A DNA stretch of 64,000 nt from Przewalskia tangutica (taxonomy: Eukaryota; Streptophyta; Magnoliopsida; Solanales; Solanaceae), in assembly GCA_029844215.1 (NCBI GenBank), contig CM056728.1:86055676-86119675 (forward strand), read 5' to 3'. A program made the translations under genes and the position numbers. The notes beneath the pieces are model-generated. The model saw only the letters and a list, made by a program, of their open reading frames with translations. It did no database searches and was not told where the DNA came from. This document shows, in pieces, positions 10,875 through 22,533 of the stretch. Within the stretch, counting starts at the first letter, position 1; each line of letters opens with the position of its first letter.

Positions 10875-11092
10875 TGTCACGACCCGACCTCGGGCCCGCG
10901 ACTGGTGCCTTACCCCGGGTACCCTAGTGATACAACATCAGAGAAAAATCAGCGGAAATAAAAACTTAAACATGAAACACAACAATAAGTAAGAAACAGG
11001 CTAACCAAAACGATCACCTTCCTGTATATATATCGTAACGCTTAAATCCTTTTACAAACCACCACAACGATTACTCTGCACCTCTAAGAATG
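10875..11092 (-). repeat. 5' LTR of B0 (internal-side 218 bp only)
   Basis: Begins TGTCACGACCC (plus-strand view) next to the PBS. It is cut at 11093 by element B; the rest would lie to the right of B, outside the window. Confidence 0.88.
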
Positions 11093-11224
11093 TGTTACAC
11101 CCCGTATTTACAGGACATGTTTTAAGAACGTACGTAAGAACTCACAAGTGTTAAGATTTGAGACTTGTAAAAATTTATCGGAATTATGAAATTGTCGGAA
11201 AACGTAATATTGTGAATGGGAGGC

Positions 11225-11430
11225 GACACGTGTCACCCCCTAAGTGAGCTTGGGCGGGTGGACATGGGCAAAAGGGTCATTTGACCCTTGTTAGGAAGAC
11301 AAGTCTTGCAACTTGAAGAGCTTGACATAATTGACTTGGTCAATGGGTCCACAAAGTCTTGATATTTAGTAAGACCTCATCCAAGCCACCCATTTTTTTG
11401 CATCTTGACCCTCCATTGTGCTATATAATA
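11225..11430 (+). promoter_or_regulatory. Promoter of B 5' LTR
   Basis: G-box palindrome GACACGTGTC (11225-11234) and TATATAATA (11422-11430). The 3' LTR has the same pair at 16292-16301 and 16492-16500. Confidence 0.6.
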
Positions 11431-13395
11431 CTAGTAGTAGCAAGACAAGCTTAACACTTAGCCAAATTTTCAAGAAAATTGAAGAACAACAAGAGCCTAG
11501 CTCTCGGGTTTGCCTACTCTCAACAACAAAAAAATTTGTTTGTTATCCATTTAGCTCCACACTTTAAACCAAGGTTCTTGAGTGTATTGTAAGTGTATCT
11601 CAATAGGAAAATCTCGGAAAAAGATAGTTTTCGTATTAGTCGCAAGGTGAAAATCTAGTTGCTTTCTAGGTTTTGTTTGGAAGTTTGAAGGAAATTTGTT
11701 GGTGTTGTTCTAAGGGTCCCAACTAGCGGATTGAAGTGTCTTGAAGAGGCTCTAAGTTGCTAAGGAGCGACTTCGGGTTTGGAGTTGGATTAAGATTCGT
11801 TGAGGTATAATCTTGTCTCTTAAAAGTGTTACAAGATTATATATATTGTTTGTTGTTAACTTTACATGTTGCTAGCACGAAGTTATATGTTGAAGTTTAT
11901 AAGTATTATGGATTGCTTGTAGCCTTAAAATTCGAAATGTAATGTAAGCCATGTGAAGTTGGATTACAATTTGATCGTTTATTAGAATCGTCGCATGTTA
12001 CTTACTTGAAGATTATAGTAGTTATAATCGATTGTGACTTGCTATCATGTTGTGCTAACAACTTGGATTGAAATGGAAATTGGATAAGAATTGACGTTAT
12101 AGTACCTCAAGTTAGCCGAATTGGCCTAGTAAGTTGTATTAGTTTGATATCGTTTGTGGGGCGGAATTTTACACGTCTAGTAGGCGTGTAATCCCCTATT
12201 GTTGGTTGCATTGATTGGGCCTTAAATGTGGCGTGTTTGGTTATTGAATTCGGCCTTGAAAAAGGTGGCAAAGTATGTAGAAACAAAGGAAGTCTTTGTC
12301 GATTTTCCGTAGAATTTAGTGACTTAGCACTTAGAATATTCTACGTTTGAAGTAAGAAGTTAATGGACGTATTGTGGCCATTATAGGTTGAAGTACTAAG
12401 TATAGCGTATCCTACTTGGAGGATGAATAGCTATCAAGGTTGAAGTACTTTGGAGCATTTTGCTACTTGTGGATAATCGTCGCGAGGTATGTGAACCTCT
12501 TCCTTCTTTTGGCATGATTCTATGTATGAAATATACATGTAGTAGTATTTCATGATTCCGTTTACTCTTAGAAGTTAAGAGGTAGTTATGTTGATTTACT
12601 CTATGTAAAAGCTACGCCTAAGAAATCCTAAGTTCTTACCAAGTCTTATGGGGGATGTTGGTAAGAGTCGTTAGGAAGTATTTGGAGTCGAGTTGACTTG
12701 GCTAATTTACGGCACAAATGAGAATAAGTATCGAACAAGCCATTGCAGCGTTAATAAAGGAAAATGTAATGACAATTATTTATATTAAAACAAGTAGAAT
12801 TCTCCATCTGCATAGAAGCTAAGATAAGACAAAATTGTATTACATTTTCTAGATCATGGCTACTTGAATAAGACCGTTATAAATAAGTATATTCACAACG
12901 CACCAAAGTATTGTTACTTAATTTAAAAGAGTTTACGTATGAAGTTTTTAAGACTTTGAAACTTGTTTTCTTAAAAGTTAAGAGACTTGAAGTATTTTAA
13001 AAGCTATGTGATTTGATTTGAAAGTATAAGTCTCTTGGTTATAAAAGGAATGAATTTGTCTAAGACATAAAGAGTTATAATGGCTTTATGGGAAGTTGGT
13101 TATAACAACTTTATGGAAAATTAAAAGAATGGTTTTCTCCAGTAATGTAAGCAAAGAAATGATTTGAAATAAAGAAGGGCAAATTGTTTTAAAGGTACCA
13201 ATTGCTTAAGGTTTTTAAGAAGAAGTCATTTGATTTAGAAGCCGGTAATTGTATTTCTAAAAAGGTATTGTGACTTGTCTTGAAAGGTAGATATGACTTG
13301 ATACTATAGTTGTTAGTATCTGGGAAGTTGTATTTGAAAAAGAGTCTTTCTAAAGGAGTAGAGGTGCGTAGTACGTTGGGTTAAATTCCCGGATT

Positions 13396-13676
13396 TTATA
13401 TGACATTATCGCGTCCCAGAAATGGGCCGGGCAGTATACCTTTATGGGCAGACTATATGACATTATCGCGTCCCAGAAATGGGTCGGGCAGTATACCTTT
13501 ATGGGCAGACTATATGACATTATCGCATCCCAGAAATGGGCCGGGCAGTATACCTTTATGGGCAGACTATATGACATTATCGCGTCCCAGAAATGGGCCG
13601 GGCAGTATACCTTTATGGGCAGACTATGTGACTTTATCGCGTCCCAGATTGGGCCGGGCAGTATAGGCGTCCCTCC
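13396..13676. repeat. 57-bp minisatellite in B 5' LTR
   Basis: Five copies with exact 57-bp period (ATGACATT at 13400, 13457, 13514, 13571; a diverged last copy at 13628). The core GTCCCAGAAATGGGCCGGGC can fold on itself. Open frames here are repeat products. Confidence 0.93.
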
Positions 13677-14376
13677 ATAAAGGGTCGGATTATGTTATGT
13701 AAAGTAAGTAAGTTATATGGTAATGAACTTGATGATTTTCCTAAGTATGTACGTAAGAATGTGGCTATAACTTTTATTGAAAAATGGGAAAAGATAATAA
13801 GGTACGATTAAGTTCACGAGATGGTAATGACATGGTAGGTTCAGGTATTTACTTCTTTTACACTTACCTCTGTCATGCTTTTATACAGATATGTTTTAAT
13901 TGTTGTACCTTACTTCCGTTCCATATTCGGTACTTGTTGTCTCGACCTTCTTGGGCTGCGTTCATGCCCGCAGGTATTAGGTACACAGGTTGGTGATCCT
14001 TGCTCTTAGGATCTCGGTTCAGTTTTTGGGAAAAAGCTCCATTTGCTCCGGAGGCTTATTTCTTGGTACGGTTTCCCCTGAGGTTGTAGATTCATGGGTA
14101 TTCAGGGGTATGGCGGGGCCCTGTCCCGCCACTGTTGTTATGTAAAAACTCTTAGAGGTCTGTAGTCACATGTTGTGGTTTGGGGCTGTAAGAACCGAGT
14201 TGTACAGTTTTTCTTTGATTATGCATATTTTATGGAAGGCGGCCTTATCGGCTTGTCTGTGTTATTATTGTCTAAATGTTGTTTGTTGTGTATGTTCCGC
14301 TGCTATTCTATGATGTATACCTAAACGGAGTGCCCAGGTAGGGCACCAGTCGCGGCCCCGGGGTCGGGTCGTGACA

Positions 14377-14582
14377 AAAGTGGTATCAGAGCAGTTAGTC
14401 CTCGGAAAGTGTCTACAGACCGTGTCTAGTAGAGTCTTGATTATCGGTGTGTTGTGCACCACATCTATAATCAGGAGGCTGCAGGACATTTAGGATTGGT
14501 TTCCATTCTTCTCTCTTTGAGATCGTGCGATGAAATTGTCATAGTAGGTTGAATCCTCTCGACCTATTCTTATGAAACGATT
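14377..14582 (+). promoter_or_regulatory. 5' leader of B: PBS and stem-loop
   Basis: AAAG spacer, intact PBS TGGTATCAGAGC (14381-14392), stem-loop at 14439-14472 with loop palindrome GTGCAC (14454-14459), then the conserved TTAGGATTGGTTTCCATTC block before gag. Confidence 0.9.
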
Positions 14583-15854
14583 ATGCCTCCACGGAAGCGA
14601 CCGAGGCCCGAAGGGCAAAGCGGCGGCAGAGGCGCTAGCGGTACTCAGAGGGTTACGGACTCGAGCACGCACTATGCCCGAGGTAGTAAGCGGTCGGCGA
14701 GTTCACCACGCCCGGCGATTAGAGAGCCAGAGCGCGGTAGCTCGAAGGTTCCAGATCGAGCCTCCAGCCCCAGCCGGGAGGCGAGTATAGAGACTACGGA
14801 GAGCGGTCGGGCTATTGACTAGCATAGTGGTAGGCGGCGCCGGCGGAGCGAGTAGCTAACCCTAGAGGCGGCGGTTTGGATTCGGGATTTTACGGGTTGT
14901 CATCCGCGAGTTTTATGGTTCGAGGTCCGAGGAGGATCCGCAGGAGTTCATTCGGCGGCTACACGGACTATGCGTGTTCTTAGGGCTTCGAGACAGTTCA
15001 TTATGCTAGCCTCTTACCGGTTACGCGATATTGCATTGAACTGGTTTGAGTCATGGGAGTTATCGAGAGGTGAGGATGCTCTTCCAGCTGTTTGAGAGGA
15101 GTTCACAGAGGCCTTCATGGATCACTTTTTTCCTCCTGAGATGAGGAGAGCCCGTGTAGATATATTCTTGACCTTGAGGCAGAATGGGAGGACTATCGAG
15201 TCTGACACGAGTTTGACTCCTTGGCGAGCATGCGCACACCATTGTAGCTGACATGGCGGATAGAGTTCATCGTTATGTGATGGGGCTAGACCGTCATATG
15301 ATTATTGCATGCTTGGGGGTGGCTCTTCAGCCCGGTATGGACATTGCTAGGATGCAGGCCTATGCGCAGGGGATAGAGGATAGAGAGGAGGATCAGTTGA
15401 CTCGAGCCCGACAAGAGGCCGGGGCAGCAGGTCTCGGGGCGATTTTGAGGCGGACAGCGGCCTCGGCGAACTAGGTCTACATTACGGCCCGACCGAGTGC
15501 TCCTCCACGATTTTCGGCGGGGTTTTACAACCCGGGAATGCAGGGCGGTCAGTCTCTAGAGCTTCGAGTCTCGGAGAGATGGGGTTCGATCGATCGAGGC
15601 CACCTTTGCCTCAATGCGCCCAGTGTGGTAGGTTACATTCTGGGTTATGTCGCGCCGGTACGGGTGCTTGTTTTTCTTGTGGTCGTCTAGGCCATATGTT
15701 AAGAGAGTGTCCTTATAGAGGGGGTCCTGGTGGGACAACACCGTCTACTGGATCAGTTGCGGGTTCTTCGCCTTCAATAGCTAGGCAGGAGGTTCATGCA
15801 CCGACAGGCCGTGGCAGAGGTCGTGGTGGGAGTTCGATTTTAGCGGTCCTTTGA
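14583..15854 (+). pseudogene. gag: gag pseudogene (element B)
   Basis: Starts ATG at 14583 (MPPRKRPRPEG), open for 79 codons to a TAG at 14820-14822. The capsid part continues in shifted frames: FYG, DPQEFIRRL and WFESWELSRGEDALPA can be read between about 14910 and 15095, followed by a TGA, then FFPPEMRRARVD and LRQNGRTI to about 15200. The last open piece (15579-15854, 91 codons) has two zinc-knuckle motifs, CX2CX3HX3C and CFSCGRLGHMLREC (15669-15710), and ends in a Gly/Arg-rich tail. Nothing of pol follows. At least three frame changes are visible; some sit at CAG/CTG/CCG sites and may be sequence errors. The codon content is diverged from the B0, C and E gags, so this is a distinct gag subfamily. 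Confidence 0.85.
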
Positions 15855-16155
15855 ACCGCCTATATGATTTCAGGTATGTCTTTGGCCCTTTAGAAACTTG
15901 TATGCATGATAAAGTTGTGGTATGTTTAAATGTCATGAACAGATTATGTTGAGACTATGTATATGCTAGAAAGAGTTGGAAGTACGAAAAGATAATCTCT
16001 TTTGGGCTTATGATGGACGGATATGCGTGTGCGAGGTATTAGGGCCATATGTGGCATTATTGGTATGTCGGGATTGTGAAAGGAAACTATGTCGCTAATT
16101 ATAAGTTTGACTCCGAAAGAACATTAGGGGACGAATGTTTCTAAGGGGGGAAGAA
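15855..16155 (+). promoter_or_regulatory. 3' untranslated region, hairpin and polypurine tract of B
   Basis: About 265 bp without a reading frame, alignable with the same position in the D internal regions. The hairpin lies at 16120-16139 (one arm mutated to AACATTAG) and the tract CTAAGGGGGGAAGAA at 16141-16155, next to the LTR. Confidence 0.82.
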
Positions 16156-18953
16156 TGTTACACCCCGTATTTACAGGACATGTTTTAAGAACGTACGTAA
16201 GAACTCACAAGTGTTAAGATTTGAGACTTGTAAAAATTTATCGGAATTATGAAATTGTCGGAAAACGTAATATTGTGACGAATGGGAGGGCGACACGTGT
16301 CACCCCCCTTAAGTGAGCTTGGGCGAATTGGACATGGGCAAAAGGGTCATTTGACCCTTTTTAGGAAGACAAGTCTTGCAACTTGAAGAGCTTGACATAA
16401 TTGACTTGGTCAATGGGTCCACAAAGTCTTGATATTTAGTAAGACCTCATCCAAGCCACCCATTTGTTTGCATCTTGACCCTCCATTGTGCTATATAATA
16501 CTAGTAGTAGCAAGACAAGCTTAACACTTAGCCAAATTTTCAAGAAAATTGAAGAACAACAAGAGCCTAGCTCTCGGGTTTGCCTACTCTCAACAACAAC
16601 AAAAATTTGTTTGTTATCCATTTAGCTCCACACTTTAAACCAAGGTTCTTGAGTGTATTGTAAGTGTATCTCAATAGAAAAATCTCGGAAAAAGATAGTT
16701 TTCGTATTAGTCGCAAGGTGAAAACCTAGTTGCTTTCTAGGTTTTGTTTGGAAGTTTGAAGGAAATTTGTTGGTGTTGTTCTAAGGGTCCCAACTAGCGG
16801 ATTGAAGTGTCTTGAAGAGGCTCTAAGTTGCTAAGGAGCGACTTCAGGTTTGGAGTTGGATTAAGATTCGTTGAGGTATAATCTTGTCTCTTAAAAGTGT
16901 TACAAGATTATATATATTGTTTGTTGTTAGCTTTACATGTTGCTAGCACGAAGTTATATGTTGAAGTTTATAAGTATTATGGATTGCTTGTAGCCTTAAA
17001 ATTCGAAATGTAATGTAAGCCATGTGAAGTTGGATTACAATTTGATCGTTTATTAGAATCGTCGCATGTTACTTACTTGAAGATTATAGTAGTTATAATC
17101 GATTGCGACTTGATATCATGTTGTGCTAACAACTTGGATTGAAATGGAAATTGGATAAGAATTGACGTTATAGTACCTCAAGTTAGCCGAATTGGCCTAG
17201 TAAGTTGTATTAGTTTGATATCGTTTGTGGGGCGGAATTTTACACGTCTAGTAGGCGTGTAATCCCCTATTGTTGGTTGCATTGATTGGGCCTTAAATGT
17301 GGCGTGTTTGTTTATTGAATTCAGCCTTGAAAAAGGTGGCAAAATATGTAGAAACAAAGGAAGTGTTGTCCGATTTTCCGTAGAATTTAGTGACTTAGCA
17401 CTTAGAATATTCTACGTTTGAAGTAAGAAGTTAATGGACGTATTGTGGCCATTATAGGTTGAAGTACTAAGTATAGCGTATCCTACTTGGAGGATGGAAT
17501 AGCTATCAAGGTTGAAGTACTTTGGAGAATTTTGCTACTTGTCGATAATCGTCGCGAGGTATGTGAACCTCTTTCTTCCTTTGGCATGATTCTATGTATG
17601 AAATATACATGTAGTAGTATTTCATGATTCCGTCTACTCTTAGAAGTTAAGAGGTAGTTATGTTGATTTACTCTATGTAAAAGCTACGCCTAAGAAATCC
17701 TAAGTTCTTACCAAGTCTTATGGGGGATGTTGGTAAGAGTCGTTAGGAAGTATTTGGAGTCGAGTTGACTTGGCTAATTTACGGCACAAATAAGAATAAG
17801 TATCGAACAAGTCATTGCAGCGTTAAAAAAGGAAAATGTAATGACAATTATTTATATTAAAACAAGTAGAATTCTCAATCTGCATAGAAGCTAAGATAAG
17901 ACAAAATTGTATTACATTTTCTAGATCATGGCTACTTGAATAAGATCGTTATAAATAAGTATATTCACAACGCACCAAAGTATTGTTACTTAATTTAAAA
18001 GAGTTTACGTATGAAGTTTTTAAGACTTTGAAACTTGTTTTCTTAAAAGTTAAGAGACTTGAAGTATTTTGAAAGCTATGTGATTTGATTTGAAAGTATA
18101 AGTCTCTTGGTTATAAAATGAATGAATTTGTCTAAGACATAAAGAGTTATAACGGCTTTATGGGAAGTTGGTTATAACAACTTTATGGAAGATTAAAAGA
18201 ATGATTTTCTCCAGTAATGTAAGCAAAGAAATGATTTGAAATAAAGAAGGGCAAATTGTTTTAAAGGTACCAATTGCTTAAGGTTTTTAAGAAGAAGTCA
18301 CTTGATTTAGAAGCCGGTAATTGTATTTCTAAAAAGGTATTGTGACTTGTCTTGAAAGGTAGATATGACTTGATACTATAGTTGTTAGTATCTGGGAAGT
18401 TGTATTTGAAAAAGAGTCTTTCTAAAGGAGTAGAGGTGCGTAGTACGTTGGGTTAAATTCCCGGATTTTATATGACATTATCGCGTCCCAGAAATGGGCC
18501 GGGCAAAGATACCTTATGGGCGCACTATATGACATTATCGCGTCGAGAAATGGGCCAGCAAGATACCTTTATGGGCGGACTATATGACATTATCGCGTCC
18601 GAAATGGGCCGCGAGATACCTTTATGGGCGGACTATATGACATTATCGCGTCCACAAATGGGCGGGCGGTATACCTTTATGGGAAGACTATATGACATTA
18701 TCGCGTCGAGAAATGGGCCGCAAGATACCTTTATAAGCGCACTATATGACATTATCGCGTCGAAATGGGCGGGCGAGATACCTTTATGGGCAGACTATAT
18801 GACATTATCGCGTCCCAGAAATGGGCCGGACAGTATACCTTTATGGGCAGACTATATGACATTATCGCGTCCCAGAAATGGGCCGGGCAGTATACGTTTA
18901 TGGGCAGACTATATGACATTATCGCGTCCCAGAAATGGGCCGGGCAGTATACC
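16156..18953 (+). repeat. 3' LTR of element B (5' 2.8 kb)
   Basis: Starts TGTTACACCCC after the purine tract and is almost identical to 11093-13640. It stops inside its minisatellite at 18953, where element C inserted. The left target copy of C should be ATACC (18949-18953). Confidence 0.92.
18468..18953. repeat. 57-bp minisatellite in B 3' LTR, expanded
   Basis: About nine copies of the unit found five times in the 5' LTR. Copies 1-6 have lost or changed bases at the CCCAG and CCGGGC positions; copies 7-9 are clean. Confidence 0.9.
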
Positions 18954-21513
18954 TGTTATACCCCGTAGTTCCAGAGTATGTATGTGAGGACGTACGTACA
19001 AATGTTTAAGCCCTAATTAGGTTAAAGATGAAATTGTGAACTTTCAACGGAAAAGATTCCGAACCTTGTGAAGGAAATTTTACGTTTTTAATATTTTAAC
19101 CGATTTAGGATTTTTTCGAGAGATGAAATATTTTGGACCGATAGGAGGGCGACATGTGTCACCCTTAGGTGGCACATGTTGGACGAAAATAGTGGGCAAG
19201 TGGCCAAGTCAAATAGTCAAGTCTTGCAAGATATTTCTTTGGGATAGTGGGAGTAGGTTTGGACGTTTTTTGTGGGGCAAGTGGAGGCCTTGTTGGACGT
19301 TTTTCTTGAGCAAGTGGTTGGCCACATGTCTCTTTGTTGTGGGGGACATATGTCCCAAAGTTGTGGTGGACATATGTCCCAATGTTGTGGTGGACACTTG
19401 GTGGAAGACTCCACTCACACAAGCAACCCAATCTTCACCCTCCATTTGCTTTAATCTTGGCCATTGAGGATTCTATAAATACCCCCCTTAAGTGCAAGAC
19501 TTCTTCATCCATTAAACAATTTCCAAGTCTCAAAATCCCTCCCCTCTTTGTAGAGTTCTCGTCCAAAGTCTTCCCCTTCCTAGTTGTCTCGTCCGAAATC
19601 ACCCTTGGTAGAAATTTGTCTTCTAGTATTGTTACTATTCCAAAATACCTTAGCCCAAATCCCTTATAGTATTCCCAAGTTACCTCTATACTAAAAGCCC
19701 GGAAATACTACTTTATATCCTTTAGTCACAAAACGAAACCCTAGGAAAATCTTCATAGTTAGTTGAAGTATTAAGTAGAAGTTGGTTAGAAACTTCTAAG
19801 GGTTTCTTGGAGCTATCGGAGTGTGCAAATTAGGAGCTAAACGTTGTTCAGGATCGACATTTAATCTTGGATAATTTTGGGCTTATCGAGGTAATAATCT
19901 TTGTCCTTCTATTGTAATTGGAGATTACATATGGTAGTAGTTTAGAATTGAGTATAAGATTAATAGAAGGATGGTATAAAAGAAGAGAATTGAACTGTAC
20001 TTACATTGGGCTGTATTTACAGTAGACTTGTGTAGTTTGGCGGGTAGGGAAATGCTGCCCAATTTTTCCGTAGAATAGAGAACCCTCTGCTTAGAATATT
20101 CTACAGAGTAGTCTAGACGTTGATAGACGTATTTGACTATTATAGGTTGATACTCTGCGCGCGACATATTCGACTTGGCAGGTGGATTTAGCCGAGGAGG
20201 TATGTGATTCTTCATATCCTCTTGAGCATGATATTTTTGATATATATATATAGTACGGTAGACGTACGTGTGTTAACTAAAATTGGTTTTACTCTGATGT
20301 CTTTTGACTTGAGTTTTAAATAATAAGAATCTTGAAGTATTTCAAAAGAGTTATGAATCATTTTTGAAAGAAAAGTAATACTTGGTTTTTCAACAAGCTC
20401 AAGTGTTATACTAGCTTTATGGGAAGTTAGGTATAACGACTTAAGAAAGATAAGAGGAAACGGTTTACTTATTTGTTTATAAAAGCCTTATAAATGATTT
20501 CTGAAGGTGTGGTAAGTTGGTTTGATAAGTAGACATATTATGATGCTACGTGTGTTAGTGTCTTGTAACGTTTGTGTAAAGGGGGTTCCCTTGTTGTGCT
20601 TATGTTGTTTAAACGATAAGCAGTTGTGCTGATATTATATCACTTACCCCACGACTTGTTATGCCGGGTTAGCGCCCCGATGCGAGGAATACCTCATGCG
20701 GGTGCATGTGACCTATGCGGAGTCTGCGGGAGTTCGGGATGATCACTCGGATGTGTTACCGTCGAGAATACCTCATGCGATGCGTGACTATGCGGACTGC
20801 GGAGTCGAGTTGATGCCAGGTTAGCTACCCCGATGCGAGGAATACCTCATGCGGATCTAGGTGGTCTATGCGGACTGCGGGAGTCCAGGAATAGGCTCGC
20901 ATAATGATACTATGGGCGATTGGCCTTGCTTCGATCATTAGCGGCCTAGAAAAGACCAGTTACATTATATCTATTTTGCTCTTGTTTATGCTGTGGCACT
21001 ATGTGCGGTTGAATTGGTTGTATTTGTAAGTGGTTTTAAAATGCTTTGATTTCATTTCAGTACTTTACAGTTTCACATACTTGGTACCTGTTGTACTGAC
21101 CTCCTTCGGGGGGCTGCGTTCATGCCGCAGGTAGAGGTACTCCTGTTGTTGGTCCCCGCTCCTAGGATCACCGTTTCTGCTTTTGGGAAAGCCCCGTTTC
21201 TCCGGAGGCTTGTCTTTTGGGTATGATCTCCCTGTCATTGTAGCTTTATGTACATTCAGGGTATGGCGGGGCCCTGTCCCGCCATAGTTGTTTACTTCCT
21301 TAGAGGTCTGTAGTCCTGTTGTAAATTTTGGGATGTAACTGTCAGACTTGATATGTATATACAAGCCGAAAGGCAACTTTTCTTGGATAAACTGTCTCTT
21401 ATTTTTACACTGTTTCATGTCTTTGTTTTTATATTCCGCTGGTTACTCTGATGTATATCTACTTGGGTGCCCGGGTAAGGCACCAGTCACGGGCCCGGGA
21501 TCGGGTCGTGACA
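18954..21513 (+). repeat. 5' LTR of element C
   Basis: 2,560 bp from TGTTATACCCC to GTCGTGACA, same family as the A LTR. TATA box at 19474-19481. The internal repeat at 20679-20895 aligns with 2081-2320 of A but has lost bases at CCAGG sites. Confidence 0.92.
19474..19481 (+). promoter_or_regulatory. TATA box of C 5' LTR
   Basis: TATAAATA followed by a C run, 520 bp into the LTR. The position of the G-box in other LTRs reads GACATGTGTC here (around 19150), one base off the palindrome. Confidence 0.65.
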
Positions 21514-21617
21514 AAATAAATATCGAGCGATTAATCCTCGGAAAGTGTCTGAGCCGTATCCAGTAGAGTCTTGATTATCGGTGTGTTGTGCACCACACCA
21601 ATAATCAGGAGGCTATA
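21514..21617 (+). promoter_or_regulatory. 5' leader of C, first part: altered PBS and stem-loop
   Basis: The PBS position (from 21518) reads AAATATCGAGC; the first three bases TGG of the usual site are AAA and the CAG is reduced. The stem-loop at 21573-21606 keeps GTGCAC (21588-21593). Ends at the CTATA target (21613-21617) of array D. Confidence 0.8.
21613..21617. repeat. Target site duplication of array D, left copy
   Basis: CTATA, repeated at 60274-60278 after the fifth D LTR. Confidence 0.9.
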
Positions 21618-22248
21618 TGTCACGACCCGACCGGGCGCGGATCGTGCCCTACACAGGCACCTGTTCGTATACATCGGAGAAATAGCAATGAACATACATG
21701 AAACTTATAAAATAAAATAACGAGAAATTAAACCACGGAGTTAGCCGATAAGGCTACCTTCCGGACACATATACATATACATAACAACGGTTACATCCCT
21801 TTCTTTTTACAAACCGACCCACAACATGTGACTACAGACCTCAAGAATTACAAGCTGCGGCGGACGGGGCCGCCATACCCCTGAATGTACATAAGTCTAC
21901 CACATCAGGGAAACCGTACCAAAAGACAAGCCTCCGGAGTGAAAGTGGCTTCTTTCCAAAAACTGAACAGAGATCCTAAGAGCAAGGATCACCAACCTGG
22001 GTACCTAAAACCTGCGGGCATGAACGCAGCCCGAAGAAGTCGATACAACAGTGCAAGTATGGAAAAGAAATAAAATGCAATAACCAAATCATATCTGTAA
22101 AAAAAGAATGTCATTTTAACTCCTGAAATCAATCATATATTAACCGTTCCTTTCCTTCTTTCGATAAGATTTAACAACATTTTCTTACATACTTACTTAA
22201 GAGTTTAATCCAGCCTTTTTCACATAACTTACATATCTTACATAACAT

Positions 22249-22533
22249 AATCCGGCCCATTTGCGGGACACGGTGTACTGATGAATCATGTTACTTAATC
22301 CGGCCCGCCTGTGGGGCTCGGTGTACTGTGGAATCATATAACATAATCCGGCCCGCCTGTGGGGCTCGGTGTACTGTGGAATCATATAACATAATCCGGC
22401 CCGCCTGTGGGGCTCGGTGTAAGATGACGTAACCCGGCCTATGTGTAGGCTCGGGGTAATATGGCGTAATCCGGCCTATGTGTAGGCTCGGTGTATCTCA
22501 TAACGTAATCCGGCCTATTTGTAGGCTCGGTGT
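22249..22533. repeat. 48-bp minisatellite of D LTRs (LTR1 copy)
   Basis: One variant unit, three near-identical 48-bp units (CCGGCCCGCCTGTGGGGCTC core) and then three or four shorter 37-40 bp units with GGCCTATGTGTAGGCTCGG. Equivalent blocks: LTR2 26367-26703, LTR3 30587-30925 and LTR4 53811-54143 (four 48-bp units each), LTR5 57976-58245 (three). Confidence 0.9.

Larger units (their letters stand above)
2930..11092 (-). mobile_element. Element B0: gag-only non-autonomous LTR retrotransposon, oldest layer
   Basis: Minus-strand element. Read 5' to 3' it has the start of the 5' LTR as read into the internal region (11092-10875), PBS (10870-10859), leader, a gag gene (10668-6633, split by solo LTR H), a non-coding module (6632-5771), purine tract and 3' LTR (5755-2930). 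The internal region without H is about 2.3 kb, far too short for gag-pol, and no protease, RT, RNase H or integrase was found. It is broken by A on the left, H in gag, and B on the right. Its LTR is the same family as H. Confidence 0.88.
11093..14376 (+). repeat. 5' LTR of element B
   Basis: 3,284 bp, from TGTTACACCCC to GTCGTGACA, directly followed by AAAG and the PBS. It contains a G-box, a TATA box and a 57-bp minisatellite with five copies. Confidence 0.93.
11093..18953 (+). mobile_element. Element B: gag-only LTR retrotransposon, 3' LTR interrupted
   Basis: 5' LTR 11093-14376, internal 14377-16155 (1.78 kb), 3' LTR from 16156, broken at 18953 by element C. The internal region holds a leader with intact PBS, a decayed gag, and about 300 bp of 3' untranslated sequence with the purine tract. 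No pol was found. Its LTRs are the same family as those of array D. The two LTRs are nearly identical outside small indels, so insertion looks recent. The left target copy should be GAATG (11088-11092). Confidence 0.9.

Noticed and set aside
13350..13680. Overlapping open frames on both strands with repeated peptides, also at 3158-3454, 9491-9956, 18472-18987, 22197-22385, 26294-26721, 30513-30782 and 53737-54050
   Set aside because: They are frames through LTR minisatellites whose period is near a multiple of three; the peptide repeats follow the DNA repeats and occur on both strands. No gene evidence.
22249..22533. Possible CRISPR array (short direct repeats)
   Set aside because: Repeats are head-to-tail with no unique spacers, lie inside LTRs of a plant retrotransposon, and recur in every LTR copy.
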